Position numbers and translations under genes: made by a program
The notes under the pieces: generated by a model
What the model saw: only the letters and a program-made list of their open reading frames with translations
Told to the model about the DNA's origin: nothing
Databases searched by the model: none
Shown: positions 25,358 to 34,703 of the stretch, piece after piece
Layout: each line of letters opens with the position of its first letter
How positions within the stretch are numbered: the first letter of the stretch is position 1
Source: Calothrix sp. CSU_2_0
Lineage (GTDB): Bacteria > Cyanobacteriota > Cyanobacteriia > Cyanobacteriales > Nostocaceae
Length of the DNA: 42,897 nucleotides
Reading direction: 5' to 3'
Assembly (NCBI GenBank): GCA_012034595.1
Contig: JAAUPE010000053.1
Location: forward strand, 1-42,897

Positions 25358-26248
25358 GTGCAAGGCTTCTTAAATCTCAACAAACCATTCGGCTGGACTT
25401 CCCACGACTGCATAGCCAAAGTGCGAAAAATCCTACGTTTAAAAAAAGTCGGACATGCTGGCACATTAGACCCAGCAGCAACCGGAGTATTACCGATCGC
25501 ACTCGGCAAAGCAACCCGATTATTACAATATCTTCCCGGTGACAAAGCTTATCGTGCCACAATTCGTTTTGGTGTCAGCACCACTACTGACGATTTACAA
25601 GGGGAAGTAATTTCTTCTCAATCCGCTTATGGTTTGAATTTGGAGACAATAAAAGCAGCTTTGCCACAATTTATCGGGAAAATCGAGCAAATTCCACCCA
25701 GTTACAGCGCGATTCAAGTTGATGGTAAACGACTTTACGATTTAGCACGTCAAGGTGTCGCTGTTGAAGCACCACTCAGGACAGTAGAAGTGTTCAGCAT
25801 CGATATATTAGACTGGCAACCAGGGGAATTTCCCGAATTAAAAATTGCTGTTTCTTGCGGTACGGGCACATATATTCGTGCGATCGCACGTGATTTGGGA
25901 TTCGTTTTACAAACGGGGGGAACCCTTGCTGGATTACAACGTACTGTTAGTAGTGGTTTTGATTTAACTAACAGCATGACAATTGCAGAGTTGGAAGCTC
26001 AATTACAAGCGGGAATTTTTCAACCCATTAATCCCGATTTACCATTGCAATATTTACCAAGCATTACTTTATCGGCAGAAATAGGAAAAAAATGGTGTCA
26101 GGGTCAGAAAATAACAGAAGCGATTGATATATCAAATCTATCTTCGCCATATTTGCGAGTATATGGTGAGGATGGCTGTTTTTTAGGAATTGGCGAATCT
26201 AAACCTGATTTATTCGTTCCCGCAATGGTGTTTGAACCAATTTCTTAA
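25358..26248 (+). CDS. truB: tRNA pseudouridine(55) synthase
   Basis: A 296-residue enzyme that isomerises U55 in the T-loop of tRNAs. Motifs: [15 protein letters not shown] at the N-terminus, [19 protein letters not shown] with catalytic Asp at about residue 38, YKSYIG-like motifs absent but [18 protein letters not shown] and [16 protein letters not shown] present, as expected. Starts at GTG (25358), where homology begins; no ATG fits. The C-terminal part (about 230-296) looks like the small PUA-like end of cyanobacterial TruB. Confidence 0.96.
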   Translation: MQGFLNLNKPFGWTSHDCIAKVRKILRLKKVGHAGTLDPAATGVLPIALGKATRLLQYLPGDKAYRATIRFGVSTTTDDLQGEVISSQSAYGLNLETIKAALPQFIGKIEQIPPSYSAIQVDGKRLYDLARQGVAVEAPLRTVEVFSIDILDWQPGEFPELKIAVSCGTGTYIRAIARDLGFVLQTGGTLAGLQRTVSSGFDLTNSMTIAELEAQLQAGIFQPINPDLPLQYLPSITLSAEIGKKWCQGQKITEAIDISNLSSPYLRVYGEDGCFLGIGESKPDLFVPAMVFEPIS

Positions 26249-26966
26249 TTTTAAAAATTAAATAAATTATTCCGCGATCGCATTCAATCATTAAAAAGTA
26301 AATTGCAAGCCAAAGCAATTTAAAATATTCGTCCTTACTTAGAAATAAATCAATCGCATATCACTAAACAAGATATTATTCAACAACTTCGTCAGATTTA
26401 AGTTAAGTTAGGTTAATTTTCTATCTTTACTCTTTACAAAAATATAAGTTGCTTTTTATATGTTTTTTGAACAAATCATGAAAATATTGAAACTGACATC
26501 GAAGTTACAAGCTTTTCAAAAGCTTGTACAAATCAAATTTAGCAAAATCTAAATACGTCGCCAAAGATTATGAAAAATGATACATCAACTTCAAAGCCTT
26601 GTCAATTCGTAAATAATTGAGAATAAAGTCAATAGCTTGAGTAATTGTATCTAAATGTTACTGGAATATAAATATTTGTAATTAAGAATAGTCGAAACAA
26701 TACTATTGTTATATAAAATTTAATTATCTGTGGAGGTAAATTTTAAAACTAGTATTCAAAATAACTGTTACTCAGCAATAAATTGCCAGCAAAGGGAAAA
26801 AATCAAAAAGAAAAAATCATAGCTTCAAAACACCTTTTTCCTTTCCCCTCGAAGCGATACATCCATATCCCATGTCTTAAATACAGATACAAAACAATAC
26901 TCCTTAATAGCGTATCTATTAAGGAGCTTTAAATTTGAGTAAAAAAAACTCACCCTGAATGATTAA
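26249..26966. other. AT-rich intergenic region between truB and the actin-like operon
   Basis: The first 150 bases carry a possible gene remnant: from 26261 the plus strand reads NKLFRDRIQSLKSKLQ, a stop, then IRPYLEINQSHITKQDII to TAA at 26399-26401. The middle is AT-rich and featureless. A strong hairpin at 26900-26926 terminates the minus-strand operon. Confidence 0.5.
26900..26926 (-). terminator. Terminator of the actin-like operon
   Basis: CTCCTTAATAG (26900-26910) and CTATTAAGGAG (26916-26926) pair perfectly over 11 bases around CGTAT. On the minus strand it is followed by TATTGTTTTG. It lies 40 bases after the stop of the small partner gene. Confidence 0.75.
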
Positions 26967-27521
26967 TTAAAAATCGTCCACAAGCTGACTAAGACGGCTG
27001 ATTACAGGGTCAACCTCTTGAGGAGGAGCGTAAGAAATAGGCATATTGCTTACGTTAGCCGTAGATGGGGAAAGGGATTGGGTTGAGTTAACTTGGACAG
27101 AAACACCTTGAGTAATTGCGATCGCTAACTGAGCGACCTGCTGGCTAACCTGCATTAATTGGCGTTCTAACAAATCCAAGCGATTCGATTCCCGTGCATA
27201 AAAGCGCTCCTCAAGGTCAGCCACTTGACGGTGTAAGTCAGCAATTCTCGGTTCGCCACCACTATTAGTTACGTGATTAACAGTATTCGGGGTATTAACT
27301 GCGTTATTAATGGGTAATAGAGTAGAGCTAGTTGGTTTTGGTGTTGGACGCACCGATTCTGGCACACACAAAGCTTGCCATAAAGCATCTTTGCAGAGGT
27401 CGCTGAACGATTGGTTGGGGTTTTTTTCCAAATGGCTTTCGATCAGCGCAAGCAAACTTTCGTCAGCGACCCCTGGATTGAACGTAATCGATTTAACTTC
27501 TTTCTTTGACCATTGGAACAT
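26967..27521 (-). CDS. Small partner of the ParM-like protein (ribbon-helix-helix/coiled-coil-like)
   Basis: A 184-residue protein. The N-terminal part (SITFNPGVADESLLALIESH, then SFSDLCKDALWQAL) resembles a ribbon-helix-helix strand-helix-helix layout, as in ParR-type adaptors. A Pro/Asn/Thr-rich linker follows (about 55-90), then a coiled coil (about 93-140, RIADLHRQVADLEERFYARE) and a low-complexity end. The gene starts 5 bases after the actin-like gene, so the two are co-transcribed. DNA binding and a ParM-ParR-like partnership are inferred from order and size; no centromere-like iterons are seen nearby. Confidence 0.65.
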   Translation of the reverse strand: MFQWSKKEVKSITFNPGVADESLLALIESHLEKNPNQSFSDLCKDALWQALCVPESVRPTPKPTSSTLLPINNAVNTPNTVNHVTNSGGEPRIADLHRQVADLEERFYARESNRLDLLERQLMQVSQQVAQLAIAITQGVSVQVNSTQSLSPSTANVSNMPISYAPPQEVDPVISRLSQLVDDF

Positions 27522-27526
27522 CAGTT

Positions 27527-28702
27527 TTAAGCCTTAGCGGAGCGATTGGATAGCTGTGCTTCTCCATAAATATACTGCCCCAAAGCATTTGCTTGACGCG
27601 ATGGAGCTGCTAAATGGGCATTAATTTTTGCTTCTTTCAGCAGTCGTTGCATATCTTCCCAGAAAAACTCACCACCACCACCAGTTAAAATCACATCGGT
27701 GACACGTTCCGGTATCCACGCAAGGACGCGGTTACAAATTTCTCGCGAGAACATTTCGATCAAATTTGGCAAAAAGTCATCGAGGTTGGTAGGTTTGCTG
27801 GCACCACGAGGACGGTAGAAGCGATCGCCTTTGGGACGGTTAACCGATGAAATCAATGACAGCGATTGGGCATCGGAACCCTCGATTTCGGCTGCGACCA
27901 ATTCATAAAACTTGTTCATTCCGAATTCTTCACTCTTGGAAGCACCGCGAGCAAAACGGAAATTATCAACCATCAAACAATCAATTGTTTGATGACCAAT
28001 ATCAACGATTGCGACAGAAACTTTAGTAAAATCAGGAGTTGTCGGTCCTTTTTTCGGTTGAGCTTCACACCACAGTAAGCTACCATAACCTTCGGGCATT
28101 ATCCATACTTTAGTCACGTTCAAATTCACATTTTCCCCACGAAAATTCATCACATGGGGACCGCTAATTTGGCTCATTAACTGATTTTTCTCACGCTCAA
28201 ACTGCTCTTGAGAATGATAAGGCAAACTTAGCACTACGGAAATCTCGTCTTTAAGTTTGAAGTAACCAGCACAGGATAAAACCTTCGCCAGTGCATCCTC
28301 TACTTTTGATTGACCAACACCGAGATTTGCGCCAAAATCGGCTGCTAGCTGACCGATCGCATAACCACTACCTTGGAATTCCATCCACAAATCCATCAAT
28401 GGATCCGTTGCACGAACTTCAAAAACTCCACTACGTACTTCTTCCATTGTCATTTTCTTGACATTGGATGGAATGAATACAACATTGTTTGGTTCGCGAC
28501 TGACGGAAGTTTTTGTCGAAGTTCTGCCTAAGTCAACACTGAGAATGTTTTTACCCGTGCCATTGCCTGGTTTGGGAACAGCATTCATGGGATTTGCGTT
28601 CATTGGGGTTGATGCCGAAACGCGATTCATGGGTATGGAAGCAGCATTCATGGGAGTCGCTGCGCTGATTGGGGAAGAGTTGGTGGGTTGTTGGTCTGTC
28701 AT
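27527..28702 (-). CDS. ParM/StbA-like actin family ATPase
   Basis: A 391-residue cytoplasmic protein. An extension of about 48 residues contains four Pro-Met-Asn repeats. The actin fold follows: phosphate-1 loop SVDLGRTSTKT (about 55-65), KFYELVAAEI in the middle, phosphate-2 VAIVDIGHQTIDCL, and adenosine motif DVILTGGGGEFFWE. Such proteins polymerise and move DNA in plasmid segregation. The chromosomal-looking surroundings here (truB, dedA, queC) suggest a chromosomal relative whose role could be other than plasmid partition. AGGAG precedes the ATG by 6 bases. The small partner gene follows after 5 bases. Confidence 0.85.
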   Translation of the reverse strand: MTDQQPTNSSPISAATPMNAASIPMNRVSASTPMNANPMNAVPKPGNGTGKNILSVDLGRTSTKTSVSREPNNVVFIPSNVKKMTMEEVRSGVFEVRATDPLMDLWMEFQGSGYAIGQLAADFGANLGVGQSKVEDALAKVLSCAGYFKLKDEISVVLSLPYHSQEQFEREKNQLMSQISGPHVMNFRGENVNLNVTKVWIMPEGYGSLLWCEAQPKKGPTTPDFTKVSVAIVDIGHQTIDCLMVDNFRFARGASKSEEFGMNKFYELVAAEIEGSDAQSLSLISSVNRPKGDRFYRPRGASKPTNLDDFLPNLIEMFSREICNRVLAWIPERVTDVILTGGGGEFFWEDMQRLLKEAKINAHLAAPSRQANALGQYIYGEAQLSNRSAKA

Positions 28703-28983
28703 GAAAGCTCCTAGTAGTTACTTAGCAAAAAACAAATTATCACGCTCATCTTACAAAAATACGAGTACCAAAAAATGCAGGTACAAGAAATCTGTGAGGA
28801 AGTCAAATGTAGCTAGAAATACGCTAAAAACTATCAAAGAGTAGCGTAAAAAATTGTCTTTGTCTATTTAGTGCTTTATATTAACTGATAAATTTGGCTA
28901 AAAAAATAACAGGCTTAAAAGCTGGTTTGAATAGCTCAAATGACGGTTTGTAGCGACTGAATGAATTCAGTTGCAACTGCCTT

Positions 28984-29652
28984 TTACCTTTTTCTGTGGT
29001 TTCGTCTGCGCTTAAACACCCAAAAACCGAATGCCAGTAATAAACCTGCCAGCACAATTTTGGATACGGGAGCAAGGTACTTATCCACAAGTTCATATTG
29101 GCTACCTAATACGTATCCTGTGTATGTTAGCAAACCTACCCAGAGTGCGCTACCTAAAGTTGTATAAAATAGGAATGGAATTAGGGGCATATTACTAATT
29201 CCTGCGGGAACTGATATTAAAGTTCGTACTCCTGGTACAAGTCTACCGATAAATACTGCTTTAGTTCCTTGGCGGTTGAACCATTGGCTGGCTTTGGTAA
29301 TGTCGTGACTCGATACGGTTATCCATTTGCCGTATTTGTCAGCGAGTTGTTTCAAGCGTTTTTCCCCAAGCAGTTTTCCTGGGTAGTACCAAACTAGTCC
29401 ACCCAAAACGGAGCCAATCAATCCTGCCAAAAATACCCCGAATATATTTAGGGGTGCGACTTCAGGTGGTAATTTACCCAAAGCTTTTACTGCTGCTACT
29501 GCTTTTTCGTTAGCAGTAAAGCCCGCTAAAGGCATAATTAATTCCGAAGGTATTGGTGGAAAGAGATTTTCAAGGAACATCATTAAACCTATTCCCAAGT
29601 AGCCCAAGGAATAGATGATTTGAGTGACATTCGTTATTATCCAATCAGACAT
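28984..29652 (-). CDS. DedA family membrane protein
   Basis: A 222-residue integral membrane protein of the DedA/VTT family, whose members act as lipid flippases or in membrane homeostasis. It has the re-entrant motif near the N-terminus (FLENLFPPIPSELIMPLAGF, about 27-46), the central arginine motif FIGRLVPGVRTLISVPAG (about 134-151), and four or five hydrophobic segments ending in a basic tail (FKRRRNHRKR). Size and motifs are typical. It is a single gene with no obvious operon partner; the actin-like gene is downstream but separated by 281 bases. Confidence 0.93.
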   Translation of the reverse strand: MSDWIITNVTQIIYSLGYLGIGLMMFLENLFPPIPSELIMPLAGFTANEKAVAAVKALGKLPPEVAPLNIFGVFLAGLIGSVLGGLVWYYPGKLLGEKRLKQLADKYGKWITVSSHDITKASQWFNRQGTKAVFIGRLVPGVRTLISVPAGISNMPLIPFLFYTTLGSALWVGLLTYTGYVLGSQYELVDKYLAPVSKIVLAGLLLAFGFWVFKRRRNHRKR

Positions 29653-30076
29653 TCAGTTGATTCCCGGAAATTTTCAGCTTCATCAATTATAATTTCGGAT
29701 ATTTTCCCTGATAAAAGCGATCGCTTTCTACATCCCTAATGCACAAGTAAGCCAAGCCAATGCTGAACTTATCTCTATTTCACTTTCATAAAGTAATACA
29801 ATAAACTGAAGATGCAAGTATAACAAGCAACAACAAGTATATTATCTCGATTCTAAATTTACCCCTATCTCTCCCATACGCTCGGATACTGTCGGCAACT
29901 AACGATTTAGAAGACATAAACGTTGCAACTTCTCACTTTTTGAGAAGTTGCTCCGCACAAGTTACATCTAGTAGTTCTCAATCAAAGAGTTTTGAAGACA
30001 GAATTTATAGAGTCTTTATAGCTATGACAATTCGGTTACAACTGCCGACGGATGGCTATATGTATTTCACGACCGA
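29653..30076. other. Intergenic region upstream of dedA-type gene
   Basis: No gene is visible. It contains a perfect 11-bp hairpin, GCAACTTCTCA (29925-29935) and TGAGAAGTTGC (29941-29951), which could end transcription of the oxidoreductase gene upstream on the minus strand. Confidence 0.5.
29925..29951 (-). terminator. Hairpin downstream of the oxidoreductase gene
   Basis: Perfect 11-bp stem with a five-base loop, about 125 bases past the oxidoreductase stop on the minus strand. No clear T-run; it may equally be an interspersed hairpin repeat. Confidence 0.45.
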
Positions 30077-31153
30077 CTAAACAAGAGGAGTTAGGGATTG
30101 TAGTAGCATGGACGATTCCGAATCAAAAGGATTCCAAACCCGATCTGCGATCGCCATTTGTTCGATCAAACTTGCTAAACGCAAAGCTTTAAGTGCTTGT
30201 TCTCCACCAACCGAAGGGGGATTTCCACCACGCACACAATTAATAAAATGGTCTAATTCGGCTCTCAGGGGTTCGATATTGCTCGTATAAACCTTTTCAA
30301 TTAAACCATCTTGCTTATACAACCCTGGGGAATTATTCGCAGAATTAGCAGTGTGTCGGTGAATCAAAATCTCATTTCTCAGAAAATCAGCTTCCGTCAG
30401 CGAATTATTAGTATGGGCGGAAATACAGCGAATTTTCCGATGGGTAATCTTACTCGCTGTCAATGTCGCCACAACCCCATTCGCAAAACCTAGCGTCGCT
30501 GTCACATAATCCAAATAAGCAGAGTCGGGATTACGAGTTCCATTCGCCGTAAGCTTGACAACCGGAGATGCAGCCAAATCGAGCAGCAAATCGATATCAT
30601 GAATCATTAAATCCAGGACAACCGACACATCGTTAGCACGATTGGAATAGGGACTCATTCGATGTGCTTCGAGTGCTAAAACTTGTTCGGTTTTGAGAAC
30701 CTGGCTCAACTCCTGAAACACGGGATTAAAACGCTCGATATGACCAACCTGCAAAAGGCACTGAGACTCAGCAGCCGCATTAACTAGAGATTCTGCCTCA
30801 GAAATCGTGGCAGCAATTGGTTTTTCTATTAACACGTGAACCCCAGCTAGCAAGCAGCTAATGCCAACTGCATAGTGCATTCTCGTAGGGACGGCAATAC
30901 AAACTGCATCCACAAGGTTTATCAGTTCGCTATAGTCTTCAAAAAAACGGGTTTTGTACTTGCTGGCTGTTTCCAAACCACGGTCGATATTAATATCTAC
31001 AACTCCAACAAGTTCAACATCTTTCATTGAACTCAGCACGCGAACATGATGTTGTCCCATGTTACCAACTCCAACCACACCAACGCGGATTGGACGTGGC
31101 TGGTTGCGCTGTGTATGTGGATTTGGTTCTGCCACTGACATGCTATCCTGCAC
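30077..31153 (-). CDS. Gfo/Idh/MocA family NAD(P)-dependent oxidoreductase
   Basis: A 358-residue cytoplasmic enzyme from the chosen GTG. Rossmann domain with VGVVGVGNMGQHHVRVL, the acidic end of beta-2 (VVDINIDR), and the EKPIAATISEAESLV motif with the conserved lysine. The C-terminal part contains the DLMIHDIDLLLDLA block (His and Asp of the sugar site). Substrates of this family are sugars, inositols or UDP-sugars; which one applies here cannot be told. The start at 31153 is chosen because GAGGAG lies 9 bases upstream; the longer frame would begin at TTG (31177), and an ATG lies at 31141. Confidence 0.87.
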   Translation of the reverse strand: MQDSMSVAEPNPHTQRNQPRPIRVGVVGVGNMGQHHVRVLSSMKDVELVGVVDINIDRGLETASKYKTRFFEDYSELINLVDAVCIAVPTRMHYAVGISCLLAGVHVLIEKPIAATISEAESLVNAAAESQCLLQVGHIERFNPVFQELSQVLKTEQVLALEAHRMSPYSNRANDVSVVLDLMIHDIDLLLDLAASPVVKLTANGTRNPDSAYLDYVTATLGFANGVVATLTASKITHRKIRCISAHTNNSLTEADFLRNEILIHRHTANSANNSPGLYKQDGLIEKVYTSNIEPLRAELDHFINCVRGGNPPSVGGEQALKALRLASLIEQMAIADRVWNPFDSESSMLLQSLTPLV

Positions 31154-31177
31154 TATTATTTTCTCCTCAACCACCAA

Positions 31178-31767
31178 ATATTAGAGAGACGCTACGGTCG
31201 TTGGATTTAAATGAAATACCAATAACGAACCGTTTAAAACCATCCAGATGGTAACATGGAGGTTCTCTTTATGAAGAATTTCAAAGTTTACTGTGAGTTC
31301 CCGGTATCAGCTTAATCTTTTACCTCAACGATTCAACTTTATTGTTTTTGTATAACCCAAAATAAATTTTTTCTTCTTCTTAACTTTAAATTATGGGAGT
31401 GCATTCGCATTTAACCTGGTAAAATAGTCCACTGTGAAAATATTATGAACGTTTTCAGGAATATTTTTTGTAGCAAGGTTTCGCGAGCTTAACGCTAAAG
31501 GCGTATCCCATTCCTAAAGCCAACATTTGTTGTCATGTAAATCACAAATATAACAAGATTTAATACTGATGGTATCATGTGCAAAAATTATGATTATTTA
31601 ACACATTCTTTCATAATTTGGTTATGCGATAAGCAAAGCTTAACGCTAAAAGCGTATCGCTTTGTGTGTCTGTTGGCGATGCCGTAGGCTAGGACTCAGT
31701 AACTCCTGTGGAGTATCGTGTCAGTTCTTTTTTGAAGTTAATGGCAAGGGGTAAAGGGTATCTACTT
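31178..31767. other. Repeat-containing intergenic region upstream of queC
   Basis: No gene is supported. Two copies of a 21-base hairpin sequence occur: AGCTTAACGCTAAAGGCGTAT at 31486-31506 reads one base different at 31637-31657. The second copy is enclosed by GCGATA/TATCGC. After it comes GGCGATGCCGTAGG-type repeat sequence. No preQ1 riboswitch is recognisable. Confidence 0.55.
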
Positions 31768-32445
31768 ATGAAGGCTGTAATTTTATTATCTGGAGGATTA
31801 GACTCTTCTACTGTGCTATATCAAGCTTTGGCTGATGGTTGTGATTGCTATGCTATCTCGTTTGACTACCAACAACGACACAGGCGAGAATTAGAATCAG
31901 CATTTGCAGTTGCCAAAAAAGCTGGAGTCACACAACACCAACTAGTAAATTTTGACTTAAGGCAGTGGGGAGGTTCGGCACTTACAGACGATAAACTCGA
32001 TTTACCTGTACAGCGTTCCTTAGCAGAAATGTCCCAGGATATCCCCATTACTTACGTACCAGCCCGTAATACTATATTTTTGAGCTTTGCCCTAGCCTAT
32101 GCGGAAACCATAGCCGCAGAGCGTGTCTACATCGGCATTAATGCCCTCGATTATTCTGGATACCCCGATTGTCGTCCCGATTATATCGACGCAATGCAGT
32201 CGGTTTTCCGGTTGGGAACTAAGCAAGGACGTGAAGGACAACCAATTTCTATTATTTCCCCCCTAATTAACCTCAAAAAAACTCAAATTATCCAGCTTGG
32301 GAATCAGCTTGGTGTACCTTGGGAGTTAACTTGGTCATGTTATGCAGGTAATGAAGTTGCATGTGGTGTTTGCGACTCTTGCCGTTTGCGTCTTGCTGCT
32401 TTTGCTGAATTAGGATTAAAAGACCCTATTGATTATAAAAAATAG
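31768..32445 (+). CDS. queC: 7-cyano-7-deazaguanine synthase
   Basis: A 225-residue enzyme that converts 7-carboxy-7-deazaguanine to preQ0 with ATP and ammonia, for queuosine or deazapurine DNA modification. It has the PP-loop AVILLSGGLDSSTVLYQA at the N-terminus, FDYQQRHRRELESA, PARNTIFLSFALAYAE, and a zinc site with four cysteines (CYAGNEVACGVCDSC) near the end. The start at 31768 gives MKAVILLSGG, the normal N-terminus; the longer frame from 31708 adds 20 residues that do not belong to the family. Confidence 0.95.
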   Translation: MKAVILLSGGLDSSTVLYQALADGCDCYAISFDYQQRHRRELESAFAVAKKAGVTQHQLVNFDLRQWGGSALTDDKLDLPVQRSLAEMSQDIPITYVPARNTIFLSFALAYAETIAAERVYIGINALDYSGYPDCRPDYIDAMQSVFRLGTKQGREGQPISIISPLINLKKTQIIQLGNQLGVPWELTWSCYAGNEVACGVCDSCRLRLAAFAELGLKDPIDYKK

Positions 32446-32469
32446 GGGATTGGGAATTGGGGATTGGAA

Positions 32470-33822
32470 CTACGAATTATTTTCCCCTAACTTTCGCAAT
32501 TGGATTTGATGTAATCTGGGTCCAACGACAGACATAACCGTAAATTCACAATTTTGATGCAGAAAAACCTCGCCCAATGTGGGTATTTTCTGCATTTGAT
32601 ACAGCAAAAATCCTCCTAGTGTTTGATATTCTCTGGTCAGAGGTAAATCGATACGTAAAACTTTGTTAATGTCTTCAAGATTCATTTGTGCTTGGACTAA
32701 AAAGGTTTTTTCGTCTAGGGTTTGGATTAATAAGCCATTTGTCTGTTCGGGTTTGCTTGTATTGCCAATAATTTGAGCGATTACATCTTGGATGGTGACC
32801 AATCCCGCAGTTCCCCCAAATTCATCTACCACCATGACGATCGCAGGTTTTTCCTGTTGCATCGCTGGTAATAATTCCCGTAATGGGGTGTGTTCGGGGA
32901 CAAATCGAACTGGACGTATCCAAGGTTGAATCGGTGTTTCTGGGGTGATTTTACCCAGGGCTAAAGGTTTAATCAGGTCTTTAAAATAAATAATGCCGCG
33001 AATATCATCTAAAGATTCATTGAGAACTGGGTAACAAGAATGACTAGTAGTTGCCATAACTTTGAAAAGTGCTTGCAAAGAGGCATTTTGGGGTAATGAC
33101 ACAATACTAGTGCGGGGAACCATCACCGCTTGAACGGTAGCTTCTCCAAATTCAAAAACCTTTTTTAAAAGTTCCCGTTCTTCGGCTAGCAATCCAATGG
33201 ATTCTTTTTCTGTAGAGATAATTAGTTGCAACTCTTCAGATGTTACCGGAGGTCGCCAACTTTTGCTGTTGTATTCGATCCCAAAAAATTTGAGTAAACA
33301 ACGGGTTGATTGATTGAGTACCCAAATGAAAGGTCGAAAAAAGCGGACAATTGCTTTAATTAAAGGTCCCAAAAATCGGGCTAATTGCTCGGAGTGGAGC
33401 ATTGCGATTGATTTTGGGCAGAGTTCACCTAAAACTATTTGCAAATAGGCAATTGAAAAAAACGCGATCGGGATTGCTAGGGAATGGGTGACAAGCGGGT
33501 TGCCACGATTGGAAAAAGGTAATGATTTTAGCCAAATATCGATTAACGTTACAATTGTACTTTCCCCAATCCAGCCCAAAGCCAAACTCGAAAGAGTAAT
33601 ACCCAACTGGGTTGTAGATAGAAGTCGATGTACACCACGCTGTAATGCCTCAACCGCGATCGCACCAATATCACCAGATTGAACTAGCTGTTGAATCCGC
33701 GATCGCCTTACCGTCACCAACGAAAATTCTGCCATGACAAAAAAGGCATTAATTGCAATCAGCAATAACACCGACAACAATCTCAGCCATACATCTGTCC
33801 AATTCACCTGACTGATTACCAC
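32470..33822 (-). CDS. Hemolysin-family membrane protein (CNNM, CBS pair, CorC domain)
   Basis: A 450-residue inner-membrane protein. The DUF21/CNNM domain (about 1-200) has LLIAINAFFVMAEFSLVTVR and TTQLGITLSSLALGWIGE. Two CBS repeats follow (from VQAVMVPRTSIVSLP, through IRGIIYFKDLI to MVVDEFGGTAGLVTIQDVI) and then the CorC_HlyC domain (about 365-450). The family is linked to magnesium or cobalt efflux; the old hemolysin name is not functional evidence. Begins at GTG (33822). The G/T-rich GGGAATTGGGGATTGG repeat lies in the convergent spacer with queC. Confidence 0.92.
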   Translation of the reverse strand: MVISQVNWTDVWLRLLSVLLLIAINAFFVMAEFSLVTVRRSRIQQLVQSGDIGAIAVEALQRGVHRLLSTTQLGITLSSLALGWIGESTIVTLIDIWLKSLPFSNRGNPLVTHSLAIPIAFFSIAYLQIVLGELCPKSIAMLHSEQLARFLGPLIKAIVRFFRPFIWVLNQSTRCLLKFFGIEYNSKSWRPPVTSEELQLIISTEKESIGLLAEERELLKKVFEFGEATVQAVMVPRTSIVSLPQNASLQALFKVMATTSHSCYPVLNESLDDIRGIIYFKDLIKPLALGKITPETPIQPWIRPVRFVPEHTPLRELLPAMQQEKPAIVMVVDEFGGTAGLVTIQDVIAQIIGNTSKPEQTNGLLIQTLDEKTFLVQAQMNLEDINKVLRIDLPLTREYQTLGGFLLYQMQKIPTLGEVFLHQNCEFTVMSVVGPRLHQIQLRKLGENNS

Positions 33823-33876
33823 CCGTTGTCAAAACTTGTGAAAAAATTAATGATTAAATATATCGATATTGGGAAT

Positions 33877-33999
33877 TGGGGATTGGGCATACATATGCAC
33901 TTCCATTCCAGGTTTTCACCATTCCCAATTAATTGCGTAGCTAGCTATTAGAGAAAGACTGTGATTTCCCTATTCCCCATCCCCCATGCCCAATCCCCA
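33877..33999. repeat. Inverted pair of the GGGGATTGGG repeat
   Basis: TGGGGATTGGGCAT (33877-33890) is the exact reverse complement of ATGCCCAATCCCCA (33986-33999). Another related piece (GGGGATTGGGAATTGGGG) lies after queC near 32448. These are typical interspersed repeats of filamentous cyanobacteria and sit in the spacer upstream of the CNNM gene. Confidence 0.65.
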
Positions 34000-34004
34000 T
34001 TTAA

Positions 34005-34703
34005 CTACCTTGAAACTGGAATATTCGATACTTCGATCCGTAATTTTTGATTTGGATAATCAGTTAAAGCCAGCGAGATTTTTTTGACATCATCAAGCAA
34101 CGGAGTCGGAATACTCACAGTTCCCGAAAAACTCGAACTATTTCCAGGTAATTCTGCTGGTAAACCCTCTGTACTCGCGCTCAAAGTTCTTCCCTTATCG
34201 TCGGTAACGTCCAAAAAGCTATACAAAAAACGTACAGATTCCGAACCCTTATTCTGCATTTTCACGCGGAGAATTAAATCTCCACCGGAAAATTTTGCCG
34301 ACTGTACCGCAAAGCTAACACCTTGATTTTCGGAATTCACGGGGAACCCGGCTTGGGGTTTTTCTTCTACTTCCTTAGGTTTTTCCTCTAGCTTTTTCTT
34401 ATCCGTAGATGAATCCTCATCCTCGTCTTCTGGCTTTTCCGACTTTGCGGCTTTGGTTTTGCCTTCAATCCGTGCCTTGACAATTTTTAATATTTCTTCT
34501 TCCCTTAATAATGCCACACCTGACTGCGACGTGTTACCAGTCTTTCCACTGGCAAATTTAGTAGTTGGACGAGCATCGGGTGTTGTCACACCTTTAAGAG
34601 CCTTACTACCGATATCGAAACCCAAAATAGCGCTTACAGAGCCAGCACCTAACATGAGGGTTAATAAAATCAACGTTAGCAGCACAGTAGAATTAAGTTT
34701 CAT
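34005..34703 (-). CDS. Membrane-anchored or secreted protein with acidic linker and beta-sandwich-like C-terminus
   Basis: 232 residues from the ATG at 34703 (a longer frame begins at TTG). An N-terminal hydrophobic segment (LNSTVLLTLILLTLMLGAG) is an anchor or signal. The middle (about 88-125) is a lysine/glutamate/aspartate-rich linker. The C-terminal 110 residues alternate hydrophobic and polar residues, as in an Ig-like beta domain (LILRVKMQNKGSESVRFLYS, then LRIEVSNIPVSR). This layout resembles cyanobacterial extracytoplasmic proteins of unknown function; no enzyme motif is seen. Confidence 0.75.
   Translation of the reverse strand: MKLNSTVLLTLILLTLMLGAGSVSAILGFDIGSKALKGVTTPDARPTTKFASGKTGNTSQSGVALLREEEILKIVKARIEGKTKAAKSEKPEDEDEDSSTDKKKLEEKPKEVEEKPQAGFPVNSENQGVSFAVQSAKFSGGDLILRVKMQNKGSESVRFLYSFLDVTDDKGRTLSASTEGLPAELPGNSSSFSGTVSIPTPLLDDVKKISLALTDYPNQKLRIEVSNIPVSR

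Noticed and set aside
28458-28844. Plus-strand frame of 128 codons over the start of the actin-like gene
   Set aside because: Antisense shadow produced by the Pro-Met-Asn repeat region; the minus-strand gene has clear actin motifs and a ribosome site.
31508-31767. Possible preQ1 riboswitch upstream of queC
   Set aside because: No recognisable preQ1 aptamer; the folding sequence here is explained by interspersed hairpin repeats.
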